Assembly (NCBI RefSeq): GCF_002920575.1
Contig: NZ_PQSQ01000084.1
Coordinates: 1-35,063 of the forward strand
From: Streptomyces sp. Ru73
Lineage (GTDB): Bacteria; Actinomycetota; Actinomycetes; Streptomycetales; Streptomycetaceae
Length of the DNA stretch: 35,063 nucleotides
Direction of reading: 5' to 3'
Part shown: one piece after another, positions 14,313 through 22,361 of the stretch
How positions within the stretch are numbered: the stretch's first letter is position 1
Layout of the letters: each line of letters opens with the position of its first letter
Translations under genes and position numbers: made by a program
Notes under the pieces: model-generated
What the model saw: the letters and a program-made list of their open reading frames with translations, nothing else
Told to the model about the DNA's origin: nothing
Databases searched by the model: none

Positions 14313-15545
14313 ATGACCGAGACCCTGCCGGACGCCCCCGCCGGTATGCCCGAGCACCCGATGCCCAGGGCGGCCGGGTGCCCCTTCGATCCGCCGCCGG
14401 CCCTGCACGCACTGCAGGCGGAAGCCCCCGTCTCGCGGGTCCGGATCTGGGACGGCAGCAGCCCGTGGCTGATCACCCGGCACGACCATCTCCGCACCCT
14501 GCTGGGCGACCCGCGCGTCAGCGCCGACCCCGCCCACCCCGGCTATCCGCACCGCAACGCCGGCATGAAGGTCAGCGACCAGACCCGGCAGACCTTCCTC
14601 ACCATGGACGACCCGGAGCACGCCCGGCTGCGCCGGATGGTGACGGCGCCCTTCGCCATCAAGAAGATGGAGGCCCTGCGGCCGTCGATCCAGCGGATCG
14701 TCGACGACCTGATCGACGAGCTGCTCGCCGGACCGAAGCCGGTCGACCTGGTCGAGGCGTTCGCACTGCCCGTCCCCAGTCTGGTCATCTGCGAACTGCT
14801 CGGCGTGCCGTACGAGAAGCACGACTTCTTTCAGCGCAACACCAAGGTCATCGTGCGGCGCACCTCGACGTCGGAGGAGGTGCTCGCGGCCCGGGCGGCG
14901 CTCACCGACTACATGGACGACCTGCTGTCCGCCAAGCTCGCCGAGCCCACGGACGACCTGCTCTCCGTACTCGCCACCGAGCGCGTCGCCACCGCCGAGA
15001 TGACACAACGTCAGGCGGCGGAGATGGGCGTGCTGCTGCTCGGCGCGGGCCACGAGACCACCGCCAACATGATCGCGCTCGGCACCCTGGCCCTGCTGCA
15101 GAACCCGGGCCAGCTCGCCCTGCTCCGCGACGCCGAGGACCCCGAGCTGGTCGCCGGCGCGGTGGAGGAGCTGCTGCGCTACCTGAACATCACCCACTCC
15201 GGGCGCCGCCGCGTGGCACTGGAGGACATCGAGGTCGGCGGCGAGGTGATCCGCGCCGGCGACGGCATCATCTTCGCCAACGACATCGCCAACCGCGATC
15301 CGGCCGCCTTCACCGGCGACCCCGACCGCCTCGACCTCACCCGCGACGCCCGCCGCCACGTGGCCTTCGGATACGGCGTGCACCAGTGCCTCGGCCAGCC
15401 CCTGGCACGCGTCGAGCTCCAGGTCGTCTACAGCACGCTGTACTCCCGCATCCCCACACTCGCCCTGGCCACGGACATCGACCAGGTGAAGTTCAAGCAC
15501 GACGGGATCGTCTACGGCGTCTACGAACTGCCTGTCACTTGGTGA
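14313..15545 (+). CDS. Cytochrome P450, CYP105-like
   Basis: A 410-aa soluble bacterial P450 that should insert one oxygen atom into an unknown substrate. The I-helix oxygen-binding motif AGHETT is at residues 245-250, the K-helix EXXR at E286-R289, and the heme loop FGYGVHQCLG places the thiolate ligand at C359. The segment DDPEHARLRRMVTAPFAIKK and the overall pattern point to the CYP105 group, known for broad xenobiotic and antibiotic tailoring reactions. GGAGG lies 6 nt before the ATG. It is followed by a ferredoxin and a reductase, so the complete electron path is encoded here. No biosynthetic cluster is visible around it, so a catabolic or detoxifying role is possible. Confidence 0.96.
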   Translation: MTETLPDAPAGMPEHPMPRAAGCPFDPPPALHALQAEAPVSRVRIWDGSSPWLITRHDHLRTLLGDPRVSADPAHPGYPHRNAGMKVSDQTRQTFLTMDDPEHARLRRMVTAPFAIKKMEALRPSIQRIVDDLIDELLAGPKPVDLVEAFALPVPSLVICELLGVPYEKHDFFQRNTKVIVRRTSTSEEVLAARAALTDYMDDLLSAKLAEPTDDLLSVLATERVATAEMTQRQAAEMGVLLLGAGHETTANMIALGTLALLQNPGQLALLRDAEDPELVAGAVEELLRYLNITHSGRRRVALEDIEVGGEVIRAGDGIIFANDIANRDPAAFTGDPDRLDLTRDARRHVAFGYGVHQCLGQPLARVELQVVYSTLYSRIPTLALATDIDQVKFKHDGIVYGVYELPVTW

Positions 15546-15622
15546 CGCATCGTCACCGCCATACCGCCGAACGCCCGGCACCACCCCTCACCCCACCCCC
15601 ACGACCGGAAACGAGACACCCC

Positions 15623-15817
15623 ATGCGCGTGGAAGTCGACCAGCCCAAGTGCGTCGCCTCCGGACAGTGCGTCCTGGTGGCCCCCGAGGTCTTCGACCAG
15701 GACGATGACGGCATCGTCGAGCTGCTCGCCGAGCGCCCCGGACCCGAACACCACGAAAACGTACGGGAGTCGGCGGCGCTCTGCCCCGCCGCCGCCATCC
15801 GCCTGGTGGCGGAGTGA
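15623..15817 (+). CDS. 3Fe-4S ferredoxin partner of the P450
   Basis: The 64-aa protein carries the single-cluster pattern of P450-linked actinobacterial ferredoxins: C10 and C16 in KCVASGQC, and C54 in ALCPAAAIR. The residue between the first two, at the place of the fourth cysteine of a 4Fe-4S site, is not Cys, so a 3Fe-4S cluster is expected. An acidic DQDDDG loop follows PEVF, as usual. It passes electrons from the reductase to the P450. The stop overlaps the GTG start of the reductase as GTGA, so the two are coupled. Confidence 0.95.
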   Translation: MRVEVDQPKCVASGQCVLVAPEVFDQDDDGIVELLAERPGPEHHENVRESAALCPAAAIRLVAE

Positions 15818-17028
15818 CCACCGTTCCGCCACCGCACCGCGTGGTGATCGCGGGAGCCTCGGCGGCCGGTCTCGCGGCCGCCGAGGCCCTGCGGCGGGAG
15901 GGCTTCGAGGGCTCCCTGACCGTCGTCGGTGACGAGCGGCAGCCGCCCTACGACCGGCCACCGCTGTCCAAGCAGATCCTCACCGGTGCCTGGCCCGCCG
16001 AGCGCGTGGCGCTGCGCCGCCCCGCGGACCTGGAAGCGCTCGGCCTGGACCTGCGCCTCGGCAGCCCGGCCGCGGCGCTGTCCCCGGCCGTCCGCACGGT
16101 GACCCTCGCCGACGGCACCGCACTCGGTTACGACGCACTGATCGTGGCGACCGGGGTGCGGCCGCGGCGCCTGCCGCACTGCGGCACCCCCGGCGTGCAC
16201 GTGCTGCGCACGCTGGAGGACGCCCTGGCGCTGCGGGACCGGCTGGGCGCCGGCGGGCGGCTCGTGGTGGTCGGTGCCGGGTTCCTCGGCGCGGAGGTGG
16301 CCGCTGCGGCCCGTTCGCTCGGTGCGGCCGTCTCCCTCGTCGAGCCCGCGCCCCTCCCACTCGCGCACGCCGTGGGGCAGCAGGTCGGCGCGTATCTCGC
16401 ACAGCTGCACCGCGACCACGGCGTGGACCTGCGTACCGGTACGACGGTCGCCCGGATCGTGACCGAGGGCGGCCGGGCCACCGGTGTGCGGCTGGCCGAC
16501 GGGACGCTGCTCCCGGCCGACGACGTGCTGGTGGCCATCGGTTCCGAGCCCAACACCGCCTGGCTGGAGGGCAGCGGCCTGGACCTGTCCGACGGGGTGG
16601 TGTGCGACCAGTACTGCGCCGCTGCGCCCGGCGTGTACGCGGCAGGGGACGTCGCGCGCTGGTTCAACCCGCTGTTCGGTACCGCCATGCGCATCGAGCA
16701 CCGCACCAACGCGGCGGAACAGGGCATGACCGCCGCGCGCAACGTACTCGCCGCCGAACCGCGGCCGTTCGCGCCGATCCCCTACTTCTGGTCCGACCAG
16801 TACGGCGTCAGGATCCAGTCGTTCGGGTACCTCCGCGGGCACGACGAGGCGCGGGTGGTGGAGGGCGACCCGGCGAACGGCCGCTTCCTCGTGGCCTACC
16901 GCACCGGGCAGCGGCTCGCCGGCGCGCTGGCGGTCGGCATGCCGCCGCGCGCGCTGCACCGGTGGCGGGCAGCGCTCGCCGCCGGGACGGACTGGCGGAC
17001 ACTGACAGCGGACGTCCCGTCCGCCTGA
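15814..17028 (+). CDS. NAD(P)H-dependent ferredoxin reductase (FAD)
   Basis: This 404-aa flavoprotein resembles putidaredoxin-reductase-type enzymes. The FAD-binding GASAAGLAAAEAL is at residues 14-26 and PPYDRPPLSK follows. The NAD(P)H-binding VVVGAGFLGAEVAAAAR is near residue 150, and the second FAD contact GVYAAGDVARW near residue 270. The start is GTG and overlaps the ferredoxin stop. It should take electrons from NAD(P)H and hand them to the ferredoxin, completing the P450 chain. The last bases are part of a 26-bp direct repeat that extends past the stop. Confidence 0.95.
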   Translation: MTTVPPPHRVVIAGASAAGLAAAEALRREGFEGSLTVVGDERQPPYDRPPLSKQILTGAWPAERVALRRPADLEALGLDLRLGSPAAALSPAVRTVTLADGTALGYDALIVATGVRPRRLPHCGTPGVHVLRTLEDALALRDRLGAGGRLVVVGAGFLGAEVAAAARSLGAAVSLVEPAPLPLAHAVGQQVGAYLAQLHRDHGVDLRTGTTVARIVTEGGRATGVRLADGTLLPADDVLVAIGSEPNTAWLEGSGLDLSDGVVCDQYCAAAPGVYAAGDVARWFNPLFGTAMRIEHRTNAAEQGMTAARNVLAAEPRPFAPIPYFWSDQYGVRIQSFGYLRGHDEARVVEGDPANGRFLVAYRTGQRLAGALAVGMPPRALHRWRAALAAGTDWRTLTADVPSA

Positions 17029-17068
17029 TCCGGGAACGCGCGCCTCCCGCCTGATCCGGCAACGCGCG
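17022..17068 (+). repeat. 26-bp direct repeat over the reductase stop codon
   Basis: CGCCTGATCCGG(G/C)AACGCGCG occurs at 17022 and again at 17048, with a degenerate third copy (TCCGGGAGCGCGCG) near 17081. The first copy contains the reductase stop codon. It looks like a local tandem duplication. Confidence 0.6.
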
Positions 17069-17144
17069 TTTCCGGTCCGGTCCGGGAGCGCGCGCCGCCG
17101 TTCCCGCCCCGCCTCGTAGAAGCGACGCTTGCGTATCTTCTAAA

Positions 17145-17384
17145 GTGAGGGCCATGGAAGCGCGTGACGCTGCGGGGTGGGAAACGGCCGTGCTCGAGGG
17201 CGGACCGGCCGACGGGGTGCGCATCCGGGTCGCCGGGCGGCCACGGGTGCTGCAGGTGACCCGTCCCTGCGAGACGGAAGACCCGCAGGAAGAGGTGCGC
17301 GTGACCGCGCTGCACATCTACCGCCGGGACCCGAAGGTGAAGACCGAGCCGCTGCGGTACGGGTTCGACGGGGCCAGCCCCTGA
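17145..17384 (+). CDS. Small conserved hypothetical protein
   Basis: A 79-aa protein (76 aa if it starts at the ATG at 17154). It contains AVLEGGPADGVRIRVAGRP, a pattern common in small actinobacterial 'GGPADG' proteins, and ends in IYRRDPKVKTEPLRYGFD. The function is unknown. GTG at 17145 is given because TATCTT at 17134-17139 could be a -10 box that places the transcript start on this codon (leaderless). The ATG at 17154 has GAGGG only 2 nt away, too close for normal binding. The context does not suggest a role. Confidence 0.65.
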   Translation: MRAMEARDAAGWETAVLEGGPADGVRIRVAGRPRVLQVTRPCETEDPQEEVRVTALHIYRRDPKVKTEPLRYGFDGASP

Positions 17385-17531
17385 CCCGGCCGCTGCGCAC
17401 CCGGTGATTCCTTTCCTGTTTGCGCAAGACGGGAACTGTGGCGGCGGGTGCGTCGTTGTTGCCGGTGTACGCGGTGCGGCAGGTACCGCGCGAGCCCGCG
17501 ATGCCGACGGAGAAAGGCGTGGAAGACGGCC

Positions 17532-18707
17532 ATGAGTGCGTCCCTGACCAAGGGCGGCAATGTGTCACTGAGCAGGCAGGCGCCCGGCCTGACCGCGGTG
17601 ACGGCAGGACTGGGCTGGCAGGCCGGGCCCGGCTGCGACCTGGACGCCAGCGCGCTGCTGTGCGACCGGACCGGCAAGGTGCTCTCCGACGAGCACTTCG
17701 TCTTCTTCAACAACCTGAGCAGCCCTGACGGTTCGGTGACCCACTCCGGCGGCGGGCAGCCGGCCGGCGGGGACCGGGAGCGGATCCGGGTGGACCTGGA
17801 CCGGCTGCCGGCCGAGGTCACCAAGGTCGTCTTCGCCGTCTCGGTGTACGAGGCCGAGCAGCGCGGGCAGACCTTCGGCGCGGTGTCGGCCGCGTACATC
17901 CGCCTCCTCGACCGGGACGGCGACACCGAGCTGGCCCGGTACGACCTGAGGGGCGAGGGCGCCGCCGAGACCGCGATGGTCTTCGGCGAGCTGTACCGGC
18001 ACGGCGCGGAGTGGAAGTTCCGCGCGGTCGGACAGGGGTACGCCTCCGGGCTCGCCGGCATCGCCACGGACTACGGCGTCGACGTGCTGCGCGAGGCGGC
18101 TGCCGGTGCCGGCCCGGCCGGTGCGCCGGCCGCGCCCCCGCCGGCCACGGGCACCGCGGACAAGTTCCCGCCCGCGCCGGCCACGCCTCCCCCGTCCGCC
18201 CCCGTGCCGCACACCCCGACCGTCGCGGTACCGCAGTCGCCGCCCGCCGCCCCGCACCAGCCCACCGGGAGTTCCGCCATGACCTGTTTCTTCGATCCCC
18301 AGCACGGCCCCGGCACGATGACGGTGATGTGGTCGCCGCAGTGGGGCGTGCCGCGCCAGATCCAGGCGTGCGGCGGCTGCGCCCAGCGGGTGCAGACCAC
18401 TCCCCCGCCGTACTACACGGACCCGCAGCAGGCCGGGTACGCACAGGCCGGTTATCCCCAGGCCGGGTACGGACAGGCCGGATACCCGCAGCCCGGGTAC
18501 GCGCAGCCGACCCAGCCGGGGTACGCACAGCACGGTCACGCCCAGCAGTACGACGGCGGGCACCACGGGCAGGGGGGCCGGCGGTTCGGCACGGGGGCGC
18601 TCATCGGTGCCGGTGCGGCCGGCCTGGTCGGCGGCGCCCTGCTGAACGAAGCGTTCGACGACGACGAGCCGGACGTGATCGTCAACAACTACTACGAGGA
18701 GGAGTGA
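17532..18707 (+). CDS. TerD-domain protein with Gly/Tyr/Gln repeats and C-terminal hydrophobic tail
   Basis: A 391-aa protein. Residues 1-190 are a TerD domain (SLTKGGNVSLSRQAPGL, GPGCDLDASALLCDRTGKV, VFFNNLSSPDGSVTHSG), the stress/tellurite-resistance fold that binds calcium. A Pro/Ala linker (about 195-248) leads to a CFFDPQHGPGTMTVMWSPQW block with a CGGC pair, then GYPQAGYGQAGYPQPGYAQ-type repeats (about 300-335). A glycine-rich hydrophobic stretch (GTGALIGAGAAGLVGGALL) and an acidic end VNNYYEEE follow. The canonical TerD 'GDN' after HSG is replaced by GGQ, so one calcium site may be altered. The start ATG follows GGAAGACGG. The tail suggests membrane contact or self-assembly. Confidence 0.88.
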   Translation: MSASLTKGGNVSLSRQAPGLTAVTAGLGWQAGPGCDLDASALLCDRTGKVLSDEHFVFFNNLSSPDGSVTHSGGGQPAGGDRERIRVDLDRLPAEVTKVVFAVSVYEAEQRGQTFGAVSAAYIRLLDRDGDTELARYDLRGEGAAETAMVFGELYRHGAEWKFRAVGQGYASGLAGIATDYGVDVLREAAAGAGPAGAPAAPPPATGTADKFPPAPATPPPSAPVPHTPTVAVPQSPPAAPHQPTGSSAMTCFFDPQHGPGTMTVMWSPQWGVPRQIQACGGCAQRVQTTPPPYYTDPQQAGYAQAGYPQAGYGQAGYPQPGYAQPTQPGYAQHGHAQQYDGGHHGQGGRRFGTGALIGAGAAGLVGGALLNEAFDDDEPDVIVNNYYEEE

Positions 18708-18808
18708 CCGGACCGCCCGATTGGCAGGGCGCGTCCCGTCCCGCAGTGACCGGCCCGCCGCCCGGCCCCGCGCTTCCCTCTCCCGTACGGCGGGCTCCGG
18801 CGAGCGCC

Positions 18809-18814
18809 TAGACT
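18809..18814 (+). promoter_or_regulatory. Candidate -10 box (TAGACT) for the arsR-mgtA operon
   Basis: TAGACT is close to the Streptomyces housekeeping -10 consensus and lies about 50 bp before the arsR-like start, upstream of GGAGGGAGAAGGA. No good -35 box is present at 16-18 bp. Confidence 0.35.
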
Positions 18815-18864
18815 TGGCGCGACCGATTCCGGGGCATGCGCCCCGGCCAGGAGGGAGAAGGACT

Positions 18865-19227
18865 GTGGCGGCAGGTGCCGGTGGACCGACGGATCCTCCT
18901 GCCGAGGTGCTGCGGGAAGCGGCCACGATCTTCGGGCTGCTGGCGTCCGAGCAGCGGCTGCACATCGTGTGGGCGCTGTCCCAGGGCGAGAGCGACGTGT
19001 CCGGGCTGGCGGAGCGGGTCGGCGGTGCCCTGCCCGCGGTCAGCCAGCACCTGACGAAGCTCAAGCTGGCCGGGCTCGTGGGTTCCCGGCGCGAGGGCCG
19101 CCGCCAGATCTACTACGTCGACGACGCCGACGTGGTCGCCGTGATGCGCATGATGATCGGCCAGCTGGCGGTGCGTTCCGGGGAGATCGGTACGGCGACC
19201 GGCAGGACCGGCACTTCCCCGTACTGA
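18865..19227 (+). CDS. ArsR-family transcriptional regulator
   Basis: The 120-aa protein is a winged-helix ArsR/SmtB-type repressor: REAATIFGLLASEQRLHIVW, then the recognition helix in ALPAVSQHLTKLKLAGLVGS and the wing RREGRRQIYYVDD. It contains no cysteine and the alpha-3 position (VSGLAERV) lacks the usual CXC ligands, so any metal site would have to use other residues. The GTG start is chosen because GGAGGGAGAAGG stands right upstream; longer versions run through low-quality sequence. It ends 5 bp before an MgtA-type ATPase and probably regulates it. Confidence 0.9.
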   Translation: MAAGAGGPTDPPAEVLREAATIFGLLASEQRLHIVWALSQGESDVSGLAERVGGALPAVSQHLTKLKLAGLVGSRREGRRQIYYVDDADVVAVMRMMIGQLAVRSGEIGTATGRTGTSPY

Positions 19228-19232
19228 GACCC

Positions 19233-21908
19233 ATGGAACCCGTGCCCGAGACCTCAGCGACACCGGTGGCCCCCACGGCACCCGGCCGGCCCGCCACCAC
19301 GCGGGCGCCCGGTGGACCGGCCGTCGCCGGGCAGGGCGGGGAGCGGCTGGCCGGGCTGACGGCACTGCAGACGCTGCGGGCGCTGGACACCGGCCCGCGG
19401 GGGCTGACGGAGAGCACGGCGGCCGCGCGGCTGGACCGGTTCGGGGCGAACACCCTGCCCGCGTGGCGGACGGTGCCCTGGCCCGTACGGTTCCTGCGCA
19501 GCCTGCGCGATCCGTTCACGGCCGTACTGCTCTGCCTCGGCCTGGTGTCGGCCGTCACCGCGGCCTGGAGCACCGCGTGCGTGATCCTCTGCCTGGTCGC
19601 GGCGAGCTGTGCGCTGCGCGCCTCCGGGGAGCACCGGGCCGACCGGTCGGTGGCGGCGCTGCGCGGACTGGTCGCCACCACCGCGACCGTGCTGCGCCGC
19701 CCGGAGCCGGACGGGGGCGGGCCGCCGCAGGCCCGGGAGGTGCCGGTCGACGAGCTGGTGCCGGGCGATGTGATCCGGCTCAGCCCCGGCGACCTGGTGC
19801 CTGCCGACGTACGGCTGCTGCGGGCGCGGGGCCTGAGCGTGCACCAGGCGCCGCTCACCGGTGAGTCGGCCCCGGTCGCCAAGGAGGCGGTGGAGACGTC
19901 CCCGGAAGCGGGCGGGCCGTTCGCGCGGCCGCAGCTGTGCTTCCAGGGCAGCAGCGTGGCCGCCGGCAGCGGTACCGCTGTGGTGCTGGCGACGGGCGCC
20001 GACACCCGGTTCGCGGCCGTACGGGCAGGAGCGGGCCCGCGGGCCGCCGGCACCTTCGAGCGTTCCGTGCACGGCATCTCCTGGATCCTCATCCGCTTCA
20101 TGCTGCTCACGCCGCCGCTGGTGCTGATGGCGGGGGCGGCGCTGCACGGGCGGGGCCTGGAGACGCTGCCGTTCGCTGTGGCCGTGGCGGTCGGGCTGAC
20201 CCCGGAGATGCTGCCGGTCGTGGTCACCGCGTGCCTGGCCCGCGGCGCGGCGCTCCTCGCCCGTACCCACGGTGTGATCGTCAAGCGGCTTCCCGCGCTG
20301 CACGACCTCGGCGCGGTCGAGGTGCTGTGCCTGGACAAGACCGGCACCCTCACCCAGGACCGCCCGGTCGTCGACCGCGCGCTGGACGAGCAGGGCCGGG
20401 AGGACCCGGCCGTGCTGGACTGGGCGGCGGTCAATGCCTGGTGGACGCTGCAGTTGGCCGACCTGCCGGCGCCGGACACGCTCGACGAGGCGGTCATGGA
20501 CGCCGCCGACGAGTCCGCCTTCCTGGCCCACGACGGCGTGGCGGCGCTCCCCTACGACCCCGTACGCCGGCTGGCCACCGCCGTCGTCCAGACGCCCGGC
20601 CGGCTCGGCCGCCACACCCTCGTCGTCAAGGGCGCGGTCACCGACGTCCTGGAGCGGTGCGCGCTGGAGCCCGCGGAGCGGGCGCGGCTGGCGGAGCTCG
20701 CCGCCCGCGAGGCGGCCGAGGGCCTGCGCGTACTCGCCGTCGCCACGGCCGAACGCCCGGCCCGGCTGCGCGACTACACCCCGGCCGACGAACGCGGCCT
20801 CACCTTCCGCGGCTTCCTCACCCTGCGCGACGCCCTCGCGCCCACCGCTGCCGACGCGCTGCGCGCGTTCACCGCCCGCGGCCTCACCGTGAAGATCCTC
20901 ACCGGTGACCAGGCCGGCACGGCCGTACGCGTCTGCCACGACCTGCGCATCGCCGTGCAGCCCGACGCCGTCCTCACCGCGCGGGACGTCGAAGCGCTGG
21001 ACGACGCGGAGCTCGCCGAGGCGGCCCGCCGTACGACGGTGTTCGCGGAGTGCGCGCCCGAGCACAAGGGCCGCATCGTGGCCGCCCTGCGGTCCGGCGG
21101 CACGACCGTGGGCTTCCTCGGCGACGGGGTGAACGACCTCCCGGCGCTGTACGCCGCCGACGTGGGCATCGCGCCGCGCGGCGCCGTTGACGTGGCCCGC
21201 GAGAGTGCGGACGTGGTCCTCGGCGACAAGGACCTCACCGCGATCGACCACGCCGTCACCGCAGGCCGGTACAGCAGCGGCAACATCATCACGTATCTGC
21301 GCGTCACGCTCTCCTCGAACCTGGGGAACGTCATCGCGATGCTCGCCGCCGCGCTGCTGGTGCCCTTCCTGCCGATGCTCCCGGCCCAGGTGCTGGCGCA
21401 GAACCTGTGCTTCGACGCCGCGCAGCTCGCCTTCGCCCACGACCGGCCGCACCCCTCGGTGCTGCGCCGGCCGACCGCCCTGCGTCCGCGCGACGTCCTG
21501 CGCTTCATCAGCGTCTTCGGTGCCCTCAACGCGGTCGCCGACCTGGCCACGTTCGCGCTGCTGGCGCTCGTGCTCGACTGGCCCGGCGTGACCGACCGGG
21601 AAGCGGCCTTCCACTCCGGCTGGTTCACCGAGAACCTGATCACCCAGGCGCTGGTCATGGTGCTGCTGCGTGCGGCGAGCCGATGGCGCGCCACGGGACA
21701 CACCGGGCCGCGCGCGCCGGGCCCGGTCGGCCGGGCCGCGGCCGCGCTCACCGTCGTCGGGCTGCTGCTCCCGGTCTCGCCGCTCGGCCCGCTGCTCGGC
21801 ATGGGGGCACTGCCGGTCCCCTACTACCTGCTGCTCGCGGTGGTGCTCACGCCGTACGCCGCTGCCCTGCTGGTCGCCGGGGCGCGGTCCCGGCGGCTCA
21901 GGACCTGA
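19233..21908 (+). CDS. mgtA: MgtA-like P-type Mg2+-transporting ATPase
   Basis: An 891-aa P-type (P3B) ATPase, close to the usual length of MgtA, which imports Mg2+ across the cell membrane. The actuator-domain TGES is in APLTGESAPVA; LTPEMLPVVVTACLARGA is the typical MgtA M4 segment. The phosphorylated aspartate is D368 in CLDKTGTLTQD; KGAVTDVLERC marks nucleotide binding and GDGVNDLPAL the hinge. It starts 5 bp after the arsR stop with no clear ribosome-binding site, so it is coupled. An ArsR partner is unusual for MgtA, so a different cation cannot be ruled out. Its end overlaps the convergent tatA by 11 bp. Confidence 0.92.
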   Translation: MEPVPETSATPVAPTAPGRPATTRAPGGPAVAGQGGERLAGLTALQTLRALDTGPRGLTESTAAARLDRFGANTLPAWRTVPWPVRFLRSLRDPFTAVLLCLGLVSAVTAAWSTACVILCLVAASCALRASGEHRADRSVAALRGLVATTATVLRRPEPDGGGPPQAREVPVDELVPGDVIRLSPGDLVPADVRLLRARGLSVHQAPLTGESAPVAKEAVETSPEAGGPFARPQLCFQGSSVAAGSGTAVVLATGADTRFAAVRAGAGPRAAGTFERSVHGISWILIRFMLLTPPLVLMAGAALHGRGLETLPFAVAVAVGLTPEMLPVVVTACLARGAALLARTHGVIVKRLPALHDLGAVEVLCLDKTGTLTQDRPVVDRALDEQGREDPAVLDWAAVNAWWTLQLADLPAPDTLDEAVMDAADESAFLAHDGVAALPYDPVRRLATAVVQTPGRLGRHTLVVKGAVTDVLERCALEPAERARLAELAAREAAEGLRVLAVATAERPARLRDYTPADERGLTFRGFLTLRDALAPTAADALRAFTARGLTVKILTGDQAGTAVRVCHDLRIAVQPDAVLTARDVEALDDAELAEAARRTTVFAECAPEHKGRIVAALRSGGTTVGFLGDGVNDLPALYAADVGIAPRGAVDVARESADVVLGDKDLTAIDHAVTAGRYSSGNIITYLRVTLSSNLGNVIAMLAAALLVPFLPMLPAQVLAQNLCFDAAQLAFAHDRPHPSVLRRPTALRPRDVLRFISVFGALNAVADLATFALLALVLDWPGVTDREAAFHSGWFTENLITQALVMVLLRAASRWRATGHTGPRAPGPVGRAAAALTVVGLLLPVSPLGPLLGMGALPVPYYLLLAVVLTPYAAALLVAGARSRRLRT

Positions 21909-22197
21909 CGGTCCCGCCGCCGGCCGGCCGGTGCGCCGCGGCGGGACTCTCCGTCCGGGCGGGGTCGTGCGCCGCCGCGGTTTCGCGGTCGGCGGCGACC
22001 TCGTACGCCGTGGCCGGTTCGTGCGTCGCCTGCCGCTGCTCGTCGTCCTTCATCGCCTTGGTCTCGCTCTTGAGGATCCGCAGCGACTTGCCCAGTGCGC
22101 GGGCGGTGTCCGGCAGCTTCTTGGAGCCGAACAGCAGGACGAGCACGATCGCGACGATCAGCAGATGCCAGGGCTCCAGCCCATTGCGCAGAAACAC
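21898..22197 (-). CDS. tatA: Twin-arginine translocase TatA/E-type subunit
   Basis: A 99-aa protein with a short N-terminal membrane helix (LEPWHLLIVAIVLVLLFG), the FG hinge, and the amphipathic helix SKKLPDTARALGKSLRILKS, as in TatA of Streptomyces. TatA multimers form the conduit for folded Tat substrates. The remaining 50 residues are polar and Ala-rich, variable in the family. GTG at 22197 (VFLRNGL) is preferred because Streptomyces TatA proteins begin just before RNGLEPW and GGAAGG is suitably placed; an in-frame ATG at 22224 is possible. tatC is not nearby, so this may be a second TatA copy. The gene faces away from an LCP gene. Confidence 0.88.
   Translation of the reverse strand: MFLRNGLEPWHLLIVAIVLVLLFGSKKLPDTARALGKSLRILKSETKAMKDDEQRQATHEPATAYEVAADRETAAAHDPARTESPAAAHRPAGGGTVRS
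21911..21947 (+). terminator. Hairpin just after mgtA, inside the 3' end of tatA
   Basis: GTCCCGCCGC and GCGGCGGGAC form a perfect 10-bp stem with a 17-nt GC-rich loop, 3 bp after the mgtA stop. It lies within the coding end of the opposing tatA gene. Confidence 0.5.
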
Positions 22198-22260
22198 TGT
22201 GTCCCGCCTTCCCTCATCCCTCATGCCGTGAGCCCCGCGCACCGGGGCCCACAAGAACAC

Positions 22261-22284
22261 TTGCTACATTGCGCAATCATACAA
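22261..22284. promoter_or_regulatory. Symmetrical operator-like sequence between tatA and the LCP gene
   Basis: A perfect 10-bp palindrome ATTGCGCAAT (22268-22277) is flanked at equal 4-bp distances by TTG and CAA, giving a 24-bp dyad. It is one of the few AT-rich spots in this gap and lies in the 164-bp divergent promoter region, 64 bp from tatA and 78 bp from the LCP gene. Confidence 0.5.
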
Positions 22285-22361
22285 CCGCGGGGCCGGCGCA
22301 TGCCGTGCCGACGCCGAGTCGTCCCCGCCCGCGCACGACACCGGACGAATGAGGGTGCACC

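Noticed and set aside
18279..18707. Separate gene starting at the internal ATG of the TerD-like protein
   Set aside because: The frame is continuous with the TerD domain through a Pro/Ala linker, and there is no ribosome-binding site before the ATG.
17565..19064. A 499-codon minus-strand frame
   Set aside because: Antisense to the TerD-like and arsR-like genes; no domain or start signal.
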